This document shows, in pieces, positions 50,301 through 62,803 of a DNA stretch of 64,000 bases (positions are counted from its first letter, which is position 1; each line of letters starts with the position of its first letter). Where the stretch lies: assembly GCF_964204645.1 (NCBI RefSeq), contig NC_134032.1, forward strand, positions 13,634,275 through 13,698,274, in the 5' to 3' direction. Position numbers and translations under genes: made by a program. Below the pieces are notes generated by a model. It had not been told where the DNA came from and ran no database searches. It was given only the letters and a program-made list of their open reading frames with translations. This stretch comes from Tubulanus polymorphus. Taxonomy: Eukaryota > Nemertea > Palaeonemertea > Tubulaniformes > Tubulanidae.

Positions 50301-51872
50301 GAAAATAAAAGAAAAGATTCTCAAAAAATACATTTTCAAATTTAGAAACTGATAGGTATGGGTTTTCAATTCTACTCACATACTGCAGTACTAAAATACC
50401 AAGTTCACCACAGATTGTCTCAGTATGGGGTCGATTCTGTAGGTGATTCTGTATCCATCTTACTAACATGGTACTGAACATAGAATAAGAGAGTCTTCAC
50501 GAATTCTATTTCAAACATAGAAACTTATGGGGTGGATTTCAAATTCTTTGCATTTCTACTCACATTCTGCAGCACTTGGATACAATGCATACCGGACAGA
50601 GTCTCACTTGGGGGTTGATTCTGCAGCACTTGGAATACATTTCACACGGCAATGAACTGAAAAATAAAATGGAAGATTGATTTTTGAATATATTTTCAAA
50701 CTTAGAAAACAAAAAGGAGAATTTTTGATTTCCAATTTTACACATTTCTCCTCACATTCTGTGGCACTTCCATGCCGAGTTCCTCAGACAGTCTCACTGA
50801 GGGTCGAGTCTACAATACTTGCATATTGTTGATCAGTCAGCGAGTTGCAAGTTGATCAGCTTCTCACCAGTGACAGATTCTGCAGCACTCTGAATCCAAT
50901 TGTGGAATTTGTGAACAATTCTACACCAAACATTTCTAAATCAGAACAAAATTGTATAAAAGGCGAGTATTTGCAAAAAAGGGGAAGCCAAAAATGGGAA
51001 TGATTGGTAAATGGCTGATATCAAAATATGCTTTACTTTATCAGAATCAATGTTGAAGGAATGATCTGTTTGTGAAGAGATGTTGAGAGAAGATATTTCA
51101 GCATCTAAAAACATAAAATAGATGAAAAACTCATTTCTAAAGATGATATGACTTCCTTAAAAGAAAATTGAATTTTGGTCTGAATATACATACTACTTAT
51201 ATTTTGATTGTTATCAACGATGATTAGTTTCAGGGGCTGCTGCTGCTAGACTAGATCAAAATGATGTTCTTTATGGACTTGTTCATTACATAGAGGATCG
51301 ACCTTTAACATGACGTTGAACTGGAAATAGAATAAAACATTCTCCATTAATTCATTTTCAAACATAGAAACCAATAGGGAGGATTCCAATGTTACACTAT
51401 TCTACTAACATTCTACAGCACTTGAACGTCAAGTTTACCAGAAAGTGTTTCACTAAGGGTAAATTCTGCAGCACTTGGAATCCAACTCTCATGGGAACAA
51501 ACTGAAAATATAATGAAAGATTCATCACAAATATATTTTCACTCCTAGAAAACAAAATGGGGTCCAAGATTACACATTTCTTCTCACATACTGTAGCACA
51601 CCGATGCCGAGTTCACCAGTCTCTAACTGATGGTAGATTCTACAACTCTCGGATATCAAGTTGATCAGACAGCGTCTTACCAGCAACAGATTCTGCAGCA
51701 CTTTGAATCCAATTGTGGAATTTGTGAACGATTCTACACCAGTCGTTTCTAAATAAGTACAGAATTATATAGAAGATGAGTATTATCCTAAAGTGGCAGC
51801 CAAACGAAGCATAATTGATAATGGATATCAAACTCATATATGATTTACTTGGAATCAATGTCGCATGAATGG
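47397..51872 (-). repeat. Block P, second copy
   Basis: This is the counterpart of 26465-30940. D modules lie at 47571, 48383, 49412, 50220 and 51238. Differences are rare substitutions, such as ttattcatattc for ttaattcatattc near 49520, pointing to a recent duplication. Confidence 0.88.
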
Positions 51873-54663
51873 TCTGTTTGCAAATAGATGATGATATTGC
51901 ACCTCATCTGAAAGAAACAAATGGATGAAAAATACACTTCAAAAGATGATTAATAATTTCTTTAAAATGAAATTGAATTTCGGTCTGAATACAAACCACA
52001 TATATTTCTATCACAATCAACGATGAACTGTAAGTGTCGAGGGCTGTTGCTGTTGAGGTCCCATTGATCAAAATAAAAATTTCTGTTGACTTGAGAGAAT
52101 AAACCTCTTTCATGGTACTGTAAAAGAAAAGATTCTCAATAAATACATTTTCAAATTTAGAAACTGATAGGTACGGGTTTTCAATAATTACACTTTTACT
52201 CACATTCTGCAGCACTAAAATACCAAGTTCACCACAGATTGTCTCAGTAGGGGTCGATTCTGTAGGAGATTCTGTATCCATCTTACTAACATGGTACTGA
52301 ACATAGAATAAGAGAGTCTTTACGAATTCAATTTCAAACATAGAAACTTATGGGGTGGATTTCAAATTCTTTGCATTTCTACTCACATTTTGTAGCACTT
52401 GGATGCAATTCAGCGAGTCAGCGAGTTGCAAGTAGATCAGCATCTCACCAGTGACAGATTCTGCAGCACTCTTGAATCCAATTGTGGAATTTGTGAATGA
52501 TTCTACACCAGGGGTTTCTGAATCAGTACAAAATTGCATAAAAGGTGAATATTTGCAAAAAAGGGAAGCCAAAAATGGGAATAAATGGTAATGGCTGATA
52601 TCAAAATATGCTTTACTTTATCGGCATCAACGTTGAAGGAATGTTCTGTTTGTGAAGAGATGTTGAGAGAAGATATTTCAGCATCTAAAAACATGTAATA
52701 GATGGAAAACTCATTTCTAAAGATAATTGATGAATTCTTTAAAAGAAAATTGAATTTCGGTCAGCATACATACCACATTTCGATTGTAATCAATGAGGAA
52801 CTGTAAGTGTCAGGGGCTTCTGCTGCTGCTCAGACTTGATCTGAATAATGTTCTTTATGGACTTGTTCATTACTTAGAGGATCAACCTTTTACATCACGT
52901 TGAACTGAAAATAAAATAAATCATATTTCATTAATTCATTTTCAAACATAGAAACCAATAGGAAGATATTCAAATTTCACTCTTTTCTACTCACATTCTG
53001 CAGCACTTGGATGTTAAGTTTACCAGAAAGTGTTTCACTAGGGGTAAATTCTGCAGCACTTGAAATCCATCTCTTATCGGAATGAACTGAAAATATAATG
53101 AACGATTCATCACAAATATATTTTCACACCTAGAAAACAAATGTGGTCCAAGATTACACATTTCTTCTCACATTCCGAAGCACTTCAATGCTGAGTTCAT
53201 CAGTCTCTCACTGAGAGTTGATTCCACAACACTTGCATATCAAGTAGATCAGACAGCGTCTCACCAGTGACAGATTCTGCAGCATCCCGAATCCAAATGT
53301 GGAATTGTGAATGATTCCACACCAGGCATTTCTAAATCAGTACAAAATTATATAGAAGGTGAGTACTAGCTAAAAGTGGTGGCCAAAAGCGGGCATAATT
53401 AATGATGGATATCAAACTTATATGATTTACTTGGAATCAATGTCACATGAATGATCTGTTTGTGAATAGATGATGATATTGCACCACATCTGAAAGAAAC
53501 AAAAAAATGAAAAATGCACTTCAATAGATGATTAATGATTTCTTTAAAAGAAAATTGATTTCGGTCTGAATACAAACCACATTTCTATCGTAATCAACAA
53601 TGGACTGTAAGAGTCGGGGGCTGCTGCTGCTGCTCAGGCCAGGTCAAAATGACGTTCTTTATGGACTTGTTCATTACGAAGAGAGGATCAACCTTTTACA
53701 TGATGTTGAACTGAAAATAAAACGAATCATTTTTCATTAATTTTCAAGCATAGAAACCAATAGGAAGATATTCCAGTTTCACACTTTTCTACTCACATTC
53801 TACAGAACTTGGATATCAAGTTACCAAAAAGTGTTTCACTAGGGGTAAATTCTGTAGCACTTGGAATCCATCTCTTATCGGAATGAACTGTAAACATAAT
53901 GATAGATTCATTTTTCACACCTTGTAAACTAAAGGGTGGATTCTAAATTTCCATTTAAAAATTTCTTCTCACATTCTGTAGTACTTAGATGCTGAGTTCA
54001 CCTGACAAAGTCTCCCTGACGGTTGTTTCTACAATACTTGGATATGAAAGTTGCTAAGACAGCTTCTCACCAGTGACAGATTCTACAGCACTCTGAATCC
54101 AATTGTGGAATTTGTAAATGATTCCACACCAGGCATTTCTAAATAAGTACAAAATTATATAGAAGATGAGTATTAAATGTGGTGGCCAAAAGCGGGCATA
54201 ATTGATAATGGGTATCAAATTCATATATGATTTACTTGCAATCAATGTCACATGAATGATTTGTTTGCGAATAGATGATGATATTGCACCTCATCTGAAA
54301 GAAACAAATAGATGAAAAATACACACTTCAATCAGATGATTAATAATTTCTTTAAAATGGAATTGAATTTCGGTCTGAACACAAACCATTTATATTTCTA
54401 TCACAATCAACGATGCACTGTAAGTGTCGAGGGCTGCTGCTGTTGAGGTCCCATTGATCAAAATAAAAATTTCTGTTGACTTGAGAGAATCAACCTCTTC
54501 CATGGTACTGAACATCTGAAAGTAAAAGAAAAGATTCTCAATAAATACATTTTCAAATTTAGAAACTGATAGGTACGGGTTTTCAATAATTACACTTCTA
54601 CTCACATACTGCAGCACTAAAATACCAAGTTCACCACATATTGTCTCAGTAGGGGTCGATTCT
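49243..54663 (-). repeat. Block Q, second copy
   Basis: This is the counterpart of 39090-44510. D modules lie at 49412, 50220, 51238, 52044, 52820, 53620 and 54435. It overlaps the second copy of block P. Confidence 0.88.
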
Positions 54664-55370
54664 GTAGGTGATTCTGTATCCATCTTACTAACATGGTACT
54701 GAACATAGAATAAGAGAGTCTTTACGAATTTATTTTCAAACAAAGAAACCAATAGGATGGATTTCGAATTTATTGCAATTCTACTCACATTCTGCAGTAC
54801 ATGGATGCAATGCATACCAGAAATAGTCTTGGGGGTTGATTCCGCAGCACTTGGAATCCATTTCACACGGCATTGACAACTGAAAATAAAATCAAAGATT
54901 CATTTTGCATTTATTCTCAAACTTAGAAAACAAAAGGGAGAATTTTCAAATTACACGTTTCTCCTCACATTCTGTGGCATTTTGTCACATGAATAATCTG
55001 TTTGTGAATAGATGATGATATCGCACCTCATCTGAAAGAAACAAATAAATGAAAAATACACACTTCAATCAGATGATTAATAATTTCTGTTAAAACAAAA
55101 TTGATTTCGGTCTGAATACAAACCACATTTCTATGGTAATCAACAATGGACAGTAAGAGTCGGGGGCTGCTGCTGCTGCTCAGGCCAGGTCAAAATGACG
55201 TTCTTTATGGACTTGTTCATTACGAAGAGAGGATCAACCTTTTACATGATGTTGAACTGAAAATAAAACGAATCATTTTTCATTAATTTTCAAGCATAGA
55301 AACCAATAGGAAGATATTCCAGTTTCACACTTTTCTACTCACATTCTACAGCACTTGGATATCAAGTTTA
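52841..55370 (-). repeat. Block S, first copy
   Basis: It matches 60273-62803 at an offset of 7431-7433. The first copy continues past 55370 into an A module (ccagaaagtgg), where the second copy is cut. Confidence 0.86.
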
Positions 55371-58300
55371 CCAGAAAGTGGTTCACTAGGGGTAAAATTC
55401 TGTAGCACTTGGAATCCATCTCTTATCGGAATGAACTGTAAATATAATGAAAGATTCATTTTTCACACCTTGTAAACTAAAGAGTGGATTCTGAATTTTC
55501 ATTTAAAAATTTCTTCTCACATTCTGTAGTACTTAGATGCTGAGTTCACCAGTCAAAGTCTCCCCGACGGTTGTTTCTACAATACTTTGATATGAAAGTT
55601 GCTAAGACAGCTTCTCACCAGTGACAGATCCTGCAGCACTCTGAATCCAATTGTGGAATTTGTAAATGATTCCACACCAGGCACTTCTAAATAAGTACAA
55701 AATTATATAGAAGATGAGTATAAGCTAATTGTGGCAGCCAAAAGCGGGCATATTTTATAATGGGTATCAAATTCATATATGATTTACTTGGATTCAATGT
55801 CGCATGAATGATCTGTTTGTGAATAGATGATGATATTGCACCTCATCTGAAAGAAACAAATGGATGAAAAATACACTTCAAAAGATGATTAATAATTTCG
55901 TTAAAATGAAATTGAATTTCTGTCTGAATACAAACCACTTATATTTCTATCATAATCAACAATGGACTGTAAGTGTCAAAGGCTGCTGCCGCTTAGGTTC
56001 CATTGATCAAAATAAATTGCGAGAATCACCCTCTTTCAAGGTACTGAACTGAAAATCTGAAAATTAATGGAAGATTCTTAATAAATACATTTTAAAATTC
56101 AGAAACCGACGAGAAGGATTTTCCAATATCACACTTCTACTCACATTCTGCAGTACTAAAATACCAAGTTCACCACACATTGTCTCAGTAGGGGTCGATT
56201 CTGTAGGAGGTTCTGTATTAATCTTACATGGTTCTGAAAATGGAATAAGAGAGTCACTTAGAATTTCTTGCAATTCAACTCACATTCTGCAACACATTGG
56301 ATGTAATGCATACCAGACAGTCTCACTTGGGTAGATTCTGCAGCACTTGAAATCTATTTCACATGGCAATGAACTGCAAATATAATGAAAGATTCATCAC
56401 AATGATATTCTCACATCTAGAAAACAAAAGTGGGTCCAAGATTACATTTTTTCTCCCATACCGTAGCACTCCGATGCTGGGTTCACCAATCTCCAACTGA
56501 TGGTAGATTCTCTTGCATATCAAGTTGATCGTACAGCATCTCACCAGTAACAGATTCTGCAGCATTCAGAATCCAATTGTTGAATTTGTGAACGATTCTA
56601 CACCAGGCGTTTCTAAATCAGTACAAAATTGTATAAAAGGTGAGTATTATCCAAAAGTGGAAGCCAAAAATGGGAATAATTGGTAAATGGCTGATATCAA
56701 ACTTTGATAATATGTTTTACTCACTCAGAATCATTGTCAAATGAATGTCCGGTTTGTGACAAGATGTTGAGAGAAAAGATTTCAGCATCTAAAAACATAA
56801 AATAGATTAAAAAAACTCCTTTCTAAAAAGATGATTGATAATTTTGGTGTGAATAAATACCACTTATGATTTCGTTTGTAATCAGCAATGGACTGTAAGT
56901 GTCAGGGCTGCTGAAGCTGCTGCAAGCTAAATCAAAATGATGTTCTTCATGGACTTGTTCATCGCATAAAGGATCGATCTTTTACATGGTTTTGAACTTA
57001 AAATAAGATAAAACATTCTCTTTTCAAGTCATTTTGAAGCATAGAAACAAATAGGTTAGATTTCCAATTTGACACTTTTCTACTCACATTCTGCAGCGCT
57101 TGGACGTCAAGTTTACCAGACAGTGTTTCACTAGGGGTTGGATTCTGCAGCACTTGGAATTCATCTCTTATGGGAATGAACTGAAAATATAATGAAAGAT
57201 TCATCGTGAATACATTTTCACACCTAGAAAACAAAATGGAGTATTTCAATTTCCAATTTTACACATTTTTTCTCACATTCTGCAGCACTTTGATGCTGAG
57301 TTCACCAATCTCTAACTGATGGTAGATTCCAAAATACTTGTATATCAACGTTGATCAGACAGCGTCTCACCAGTAACAGATTCTGCAGCACCCTGAATCC
57401 AATTGTGGAATTTGTGAATGATTCTACACCCGACATTTCTAAATCAGTACAAAATTATATAAAAAGTGAGTATTATCCAAAAGTGAAAGCCAAAAATGGG
57501 AATAATTGGTAAATGGCTGATATCAAACTTTGATAATATGTTTTACTCACTCAGAATCAATGTCAAATAAATGTTCTGTTTGTGACAAAATGTTGAGAGA
57601 AGAGACTCAGCATCTAAAAACATAAAATAGATGAAAAACTCATTTCTAAAGATGATTGATCATTTTGGTCTGAGTACATACCACTTATAATTTCGATTGT
57701 AATCAATTATATGAACTGTAAGTGCTTCTGCTGCTGCTGCTCAGGCCATATCAAAATGATGTTCTGTATGGACTTACTTGTTCATTACTTATAGAATCAG
57801 CCTTTTACATGGTATTGAACTGAAAATAGAATAAAACATTCCCAATTAATTCATTTTCAAACATAGAATCCAATAGGGAGGATTTCCAATTTAGCACAAT
57901 TTCTACTCACACTCTGCAGCACTTGGATATCAAGGTTACCAGAAAGTGTTTCACTAGGGGTAAATTCTGTAGCACTTGGAATTCAACTCTCATAGGAATG
58001 AACTGTAAATATAATGAAAGATTAATTTTTCACACCTTGTAAACCAAATGGTGGATTCTAAATTTCCAATTAAGAATTTCTTCTCACATTCTGTAGTACT
58101 TGGATGCTAAGTTCACTAGACAAAGTCTCCCTGACGGTTGTTTCTACAATACTTTGATATGAAAGTTGCTAAGACAGTTTCTCACCAGTGACAGATCCTG
58201 CAGCACTCTGAATCCAATTGTGGAATTTGTAAATGATTCCACACCAGGCACTTCTAAATAAGTACAAAATTAAATAGAAGGTGAGTATTAGCTAAACGTG

Positions 58301-58514
58301 GCAGCCAAATGCGGGCATAATTCATAATGGGTATCAATTTCATATATGATTTACTTGGATTCAATGTCACATGAATGTTCTGTTTGTGAATAGATGATGA
58401 TATCGCACCTCATCTGAAAGAAACAAATGGATGAAAAATACACTTCAAAAGATGATTAATCATTTCATTAAAATGAAATTGAATTTCTGTCTGAATACAA
58501 ACCACTTATATTTC
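54664..58514 (-). repeat. Cassettes between Q and the second T block
   Basis: D modules lie at 55168, 55982, 56910, 57727 and 58550. The unit at 56000-57330 is more diverged than its neighbours (D near 56910 has only interrupted CTG). The stretch 57440-58510 resembles both 44990-45900 and 59260-60180. Confidence 0.8.
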
Positions 58515-60272
58515 TATCACAATCAACAATGGACTGTAAGTGTCAAGGGCTGCTGCTGTTAAGATCCCATTGATCAAAATAAAAATTTCTGTTGACTTGT
58601 GACAATCAACCTCTTTCATGGTACTGAACTGAAAATCTGAAAGTAAAAGAAAAGATTCTCAATAAATACATTTTCAAATTTAGAAACTGATAGGTACGGG
58701 TTTTCAATAATTACACTTCTACTCACATACTGCAGTACTAAAATACCAAGTTCACCACACATTGTCTCAGTAGGGGTCGATTCTGTAGGAGATTCTGTAT
58801 CCATCTTACTAACATGGTACTGAACATAGAATAAGAGAGTCTTCACGAATTCAATTTCAAACATAGAAACCAATGGGGTGGATTTCAAATTCTTTGCATT
58901 TCTACTCACATTCTGCAGCACTTGGATACAATGCATACCGGACAGAGTCGTACTTGGAGGTTGATTCTGCAGCACTTGGAATCCATTTCATACGGCAATG
59001 AACTGAAAATAAAATGAAAGATTGATTTTTGAATATATTTTCAAACTTAGAAAACAAAAGGGGAATTCATATTTCCTAATTACACTTTTCTCCTCACATT
59101 CTGTGGCACTTGCATGCTGAGTTCATCAGACAGTCTCACTGAGGGTCGAGTCTACAATAGTTGCATATCAAGTTGATCAGACAGCGTCTCACCAGTGACA
59201 GTTTCTGCAGCAATTTGAATCCAATTGTGGAATTTGTGAACGATTCTACACCAGGCGTTTCTAAATCAGTACAAAATTATATAAAAAGTGAGTATTATCC
59301 AAAAGTGAAAGCCAAAAATGGGAATAATTGGTAAATGGCTGATATCAAACTTTGATAATATGTTTTACTCACTCAGAATCAATGTCAAATAAATGTTCTG
59401 TTTGTGACAAAATGTTGAGAGAAGAGACTCAGCATCTAAAAACATAAAATAGATGAAAAACTCATTTCTAAAGATGATTGATCATTTTGGTCTGAGTACA
59501 TACCACTTATAATTTCGATTGTTATCAATTATATGAACTGTAAGTGCTGCTGCTGCTGCTCCTCAGGCCATATCAAAATGATGTTCTGTATAGACTAACT
59601 TGTTCATTACTTAGAGAATCAGCCTTTTACATGGTATTGAACTGAAAATAGAATAAAACATTCCCAATTAATTCATTTTCAAACATAGAATCCAATAGGG
59701 AGGATTTCCAATTCAGCACAATTTCTACTCACACTCTGCAGCACTTGGATATCAAGGTTACCAGAAAGTGTTTCACTAGGGGTAAATTCTGTAGCACTTG
59801 GAATTCAACTCACATAGGAATGAACTGTAAATATAATGAAAGATTAATTTTTCACACCTTGTAAACCAAATGGTGGATTCTAAATTTCCATTTAAGAATT
59901 TCTTCTCACATTCTGTAGTACTTAGATGCTGAGTTCACCAGTCAAAGTCTCACCGACGGTTGTTTCTACAATACTTTGTTATGAAAGTTGCTAAGACAGC
60001 TTCTCACCAGTGACAGATTCTGCAGCACTTCGAATCCAGTTGTGGAATTTGTAAATGATTCCACACCAGGCATTTCTAAATCAGTACAAAATTATATAGA
60101 AGATGAGTATTAGCTTAAAAGTGGATGAAAATGGGTGAAAAATACACTTCAAAGGATATTTAATAATTTCTTTAAAATGAAAGTGAATTTCGGTCTGAAT
60201 ACAAACCAGTTATGTTTCTATCACAATCAACAATGGATTGTAAGTGTCGAGGGCTGCTGCTGTTGAGGTTCC
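58515..60272 (-). repeat. Block T, second copy, truncated at a chimeric junction
   Basis: This is the counterpart of 44240-45998. It ends inside a D module at gaggttcc, after which the text is aaaataatgttcattatgg from a different D subtype. Confidence 0.85.
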
Positions 60273-62803
60273 AAAATAATGTTCATTATGGAGTTGTTCA
60301 TTACTTAGAGGATCAACCTTTTACATCAAGTTGAACTGAAAATAAAATAAATCATATTTCATTAATTCATTTTCAAACATAGAAACCAATAGGAAGATAT
60401 TCAAATTTCACTCTTTTCTACTCACATTCTGCAGCACTTGGATGTTAAGTTTACCAGAAAGTGTTTCACTAGGGGTAAATTCTGCAGCACTTGAAATCCA
60501 TCTCTTATCGGAATGAACTGAAAATATAATGAAAGATTCATCACAAATATATTTTCACACCTAGAAAACAAATGTGGTCCAAGATTACACATTTCTTCTC
60601 ACATTCCGAAGCACTTCAATGCTGAGTTCATCAGTCTCTCACTGAGAGTTAATTCCACAACACTTGCATATCAAGTTGATCAGACAGCGTCTCACCAGTG
60701 ACAGATTCTGCAGCATCCCGAATCCAAATGTGGAATTGTGAATGATTCCACACCAGGCATTTCTAAATCAGTACTAAATTATATAGAAGGTGAGTATTAG
60801 CTAAAAGTGGCGGCCAAAAGCGGGCATAATTAATGATGGATATCAAACTTATATGATTTACTTGGAATCAATGTCACATGAATGATCTGTTTGTGAATAG
60901 ATGATGATATTGCACCTCATCTGAAAGAAACAAATAAATGAAAATTACACTTCAACACATGATTAATGATTTCTTTAAAAGAAAATTGATTTCGGTCTGA
61001 ATACAAACCACATTTCTATCGTAATCAACAATGGACAGTAAGAGTCGGGGGCTGCTGCTGCTGCTGCTCAGGCCAGGTCAAAATGACGTTCTTTATGGAC
61101 TTGTTCATTACGAAGAGAGGATCAACCTTTTACATGATGTTGAACTGAAAATAAAACGAATCATTTTTCATTAATTTTCAAGCATAGAAACCAATAGGAA
61201 GATATTCCAGTTTCACACTTTTCTACTCACATTCTACAGCACTTGGATATCAAGTTTACCAGAAAGTGTTTCCCTAGGGGAAAATTCTGTAGCACTTGGA
61301 ATCCATCTCTTATCGGAATGAACTGTAAATATAATGAGATTCATTTTTCACACCTTGTAAACTAAAGGGTGGATTCTGAATTTCCATTTAAAAATTTCTT
61401 CTCACATTCTGTAGTACTTGGATGCTGAGTTCACCAGACAAAGTCTCCCTGACGGTTGTTTCTACAATACTTTGATATGAAAGTTGCTAAGACAGCTTCT
61501 CACCAGTGACAGATTCTGCAGCACTCTGAATCCAATTGTGGAATTTGTAAATGATTCCACACCAGGCATTTCTAAATAAGTACAAAATTATATAGAAGAT
61601 GAGTATTAAATGTGGTGGCCAAAAGCGGGCATAATTGATAATGGGTATCAAATTCATATATGATTTACTTGGAATCAATATCACATGAATGATTTGTTTG
61701 CGAATAGATGATGATATTGCACCTCATCTGAAAGAAACAAATAGATGAAAAATACACACTTCAATCAGATGATTAATAATTTCTTTAAAATGGAATTGAA
61801 TTTCGGTCTGAACACAAACCAGTTATATTTCTATCACAATCAACGATGCACTGTAAGTGTCGAGGGCTGCTGCTGTTGAGGTCCCATTGATCAAAATAAA
61901 AATTTCTGTTGACTTGAGAGAATCAACCTCTTCCATGGTACTGAACATCTGAAAGTAAAAGAAAAGATTCTCAATAAATACATTTTCAAATTTAGAAACT
62001 GATAGGTACGGGTTTTCAATAATTACACTTCTACTCACATACTGCAGCACTAAAATACCAAGTTCACCACATATTGTCTCAGTAGGGGTCGATTCTGTAG
62101 GTGATTCTGTATCCATCTTACTAACATGGTACTGAACATAGAATAAGAGAGTCTTTACGAATTTATTTTCAAACAAAGAAACCAATAGGATGGATTTCGA
62201 ATTTATTGCAATTCTACTCACATTCTGCAGTACATGGATGCAATGCATACCAGAAATAGTCTTGGGGGTTGATTCCGCAGCACTTGGAATCCATTTCACA
62301 CGGCATTGACAACTGAAAATAAAATCAAAGATTCATTTTGCATTTATTCTCAAACTTAGAAAACAAAAGGGAGAATTTTCAAATTACACGTTTCTCCTCA
62401 CATTCTGTGGCATTTTGTCACATGAATAATCTGTTTGTGAATAGATGATGATATCGCACCTCATCTGAAAGAAACAAATAAATGAAAAATACACACTTCA
62501 ATCAGATGATTAATAATTTCTGTTAAAACAAAATTGATTTCGGTCTGAATACAAACCACATTTCTATGGTAATCAACAATGGACAGTAAGAGTCGGGGGC
62601 TGCTGCTGCTGCTCAGGCCAGGTCAAAATGACGTTCTTTATGGACTTGTTCATTACGAAGAGAGGATCAACCTTTTACATGATGTTGAACTGAAAATAAA
62701 ACGAATCATTTTTCATTAATTTTCAAGCATAGAAACCAATAGGAAGATATTCCAGTTTCACACTTTTCTACTCACATTCTACAGCACTTGGATATCAAGT
62801 TTA
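60273..62803 (-). repeat. Block S, second copy
   Basis: This is the counterpart of 52841-55370, starting at the chimeric D module and ending at ggatatcaagttta. D modules lie at about 61050, 61866 and 62600; the CTG tract at 61050 has one triplet more than its partner. Confidence 0.86.

Noticed and set aside
54390-54866. 158-codon minus-strand ORF as a real protein gene (also 61823-62299)
   Set aside because: It crosses two spacers with splice-like ends, ends at the D-module TAA seen in other type-1 D copies, and has no known domain or start context; it is open by chance in recently duplicated copies.
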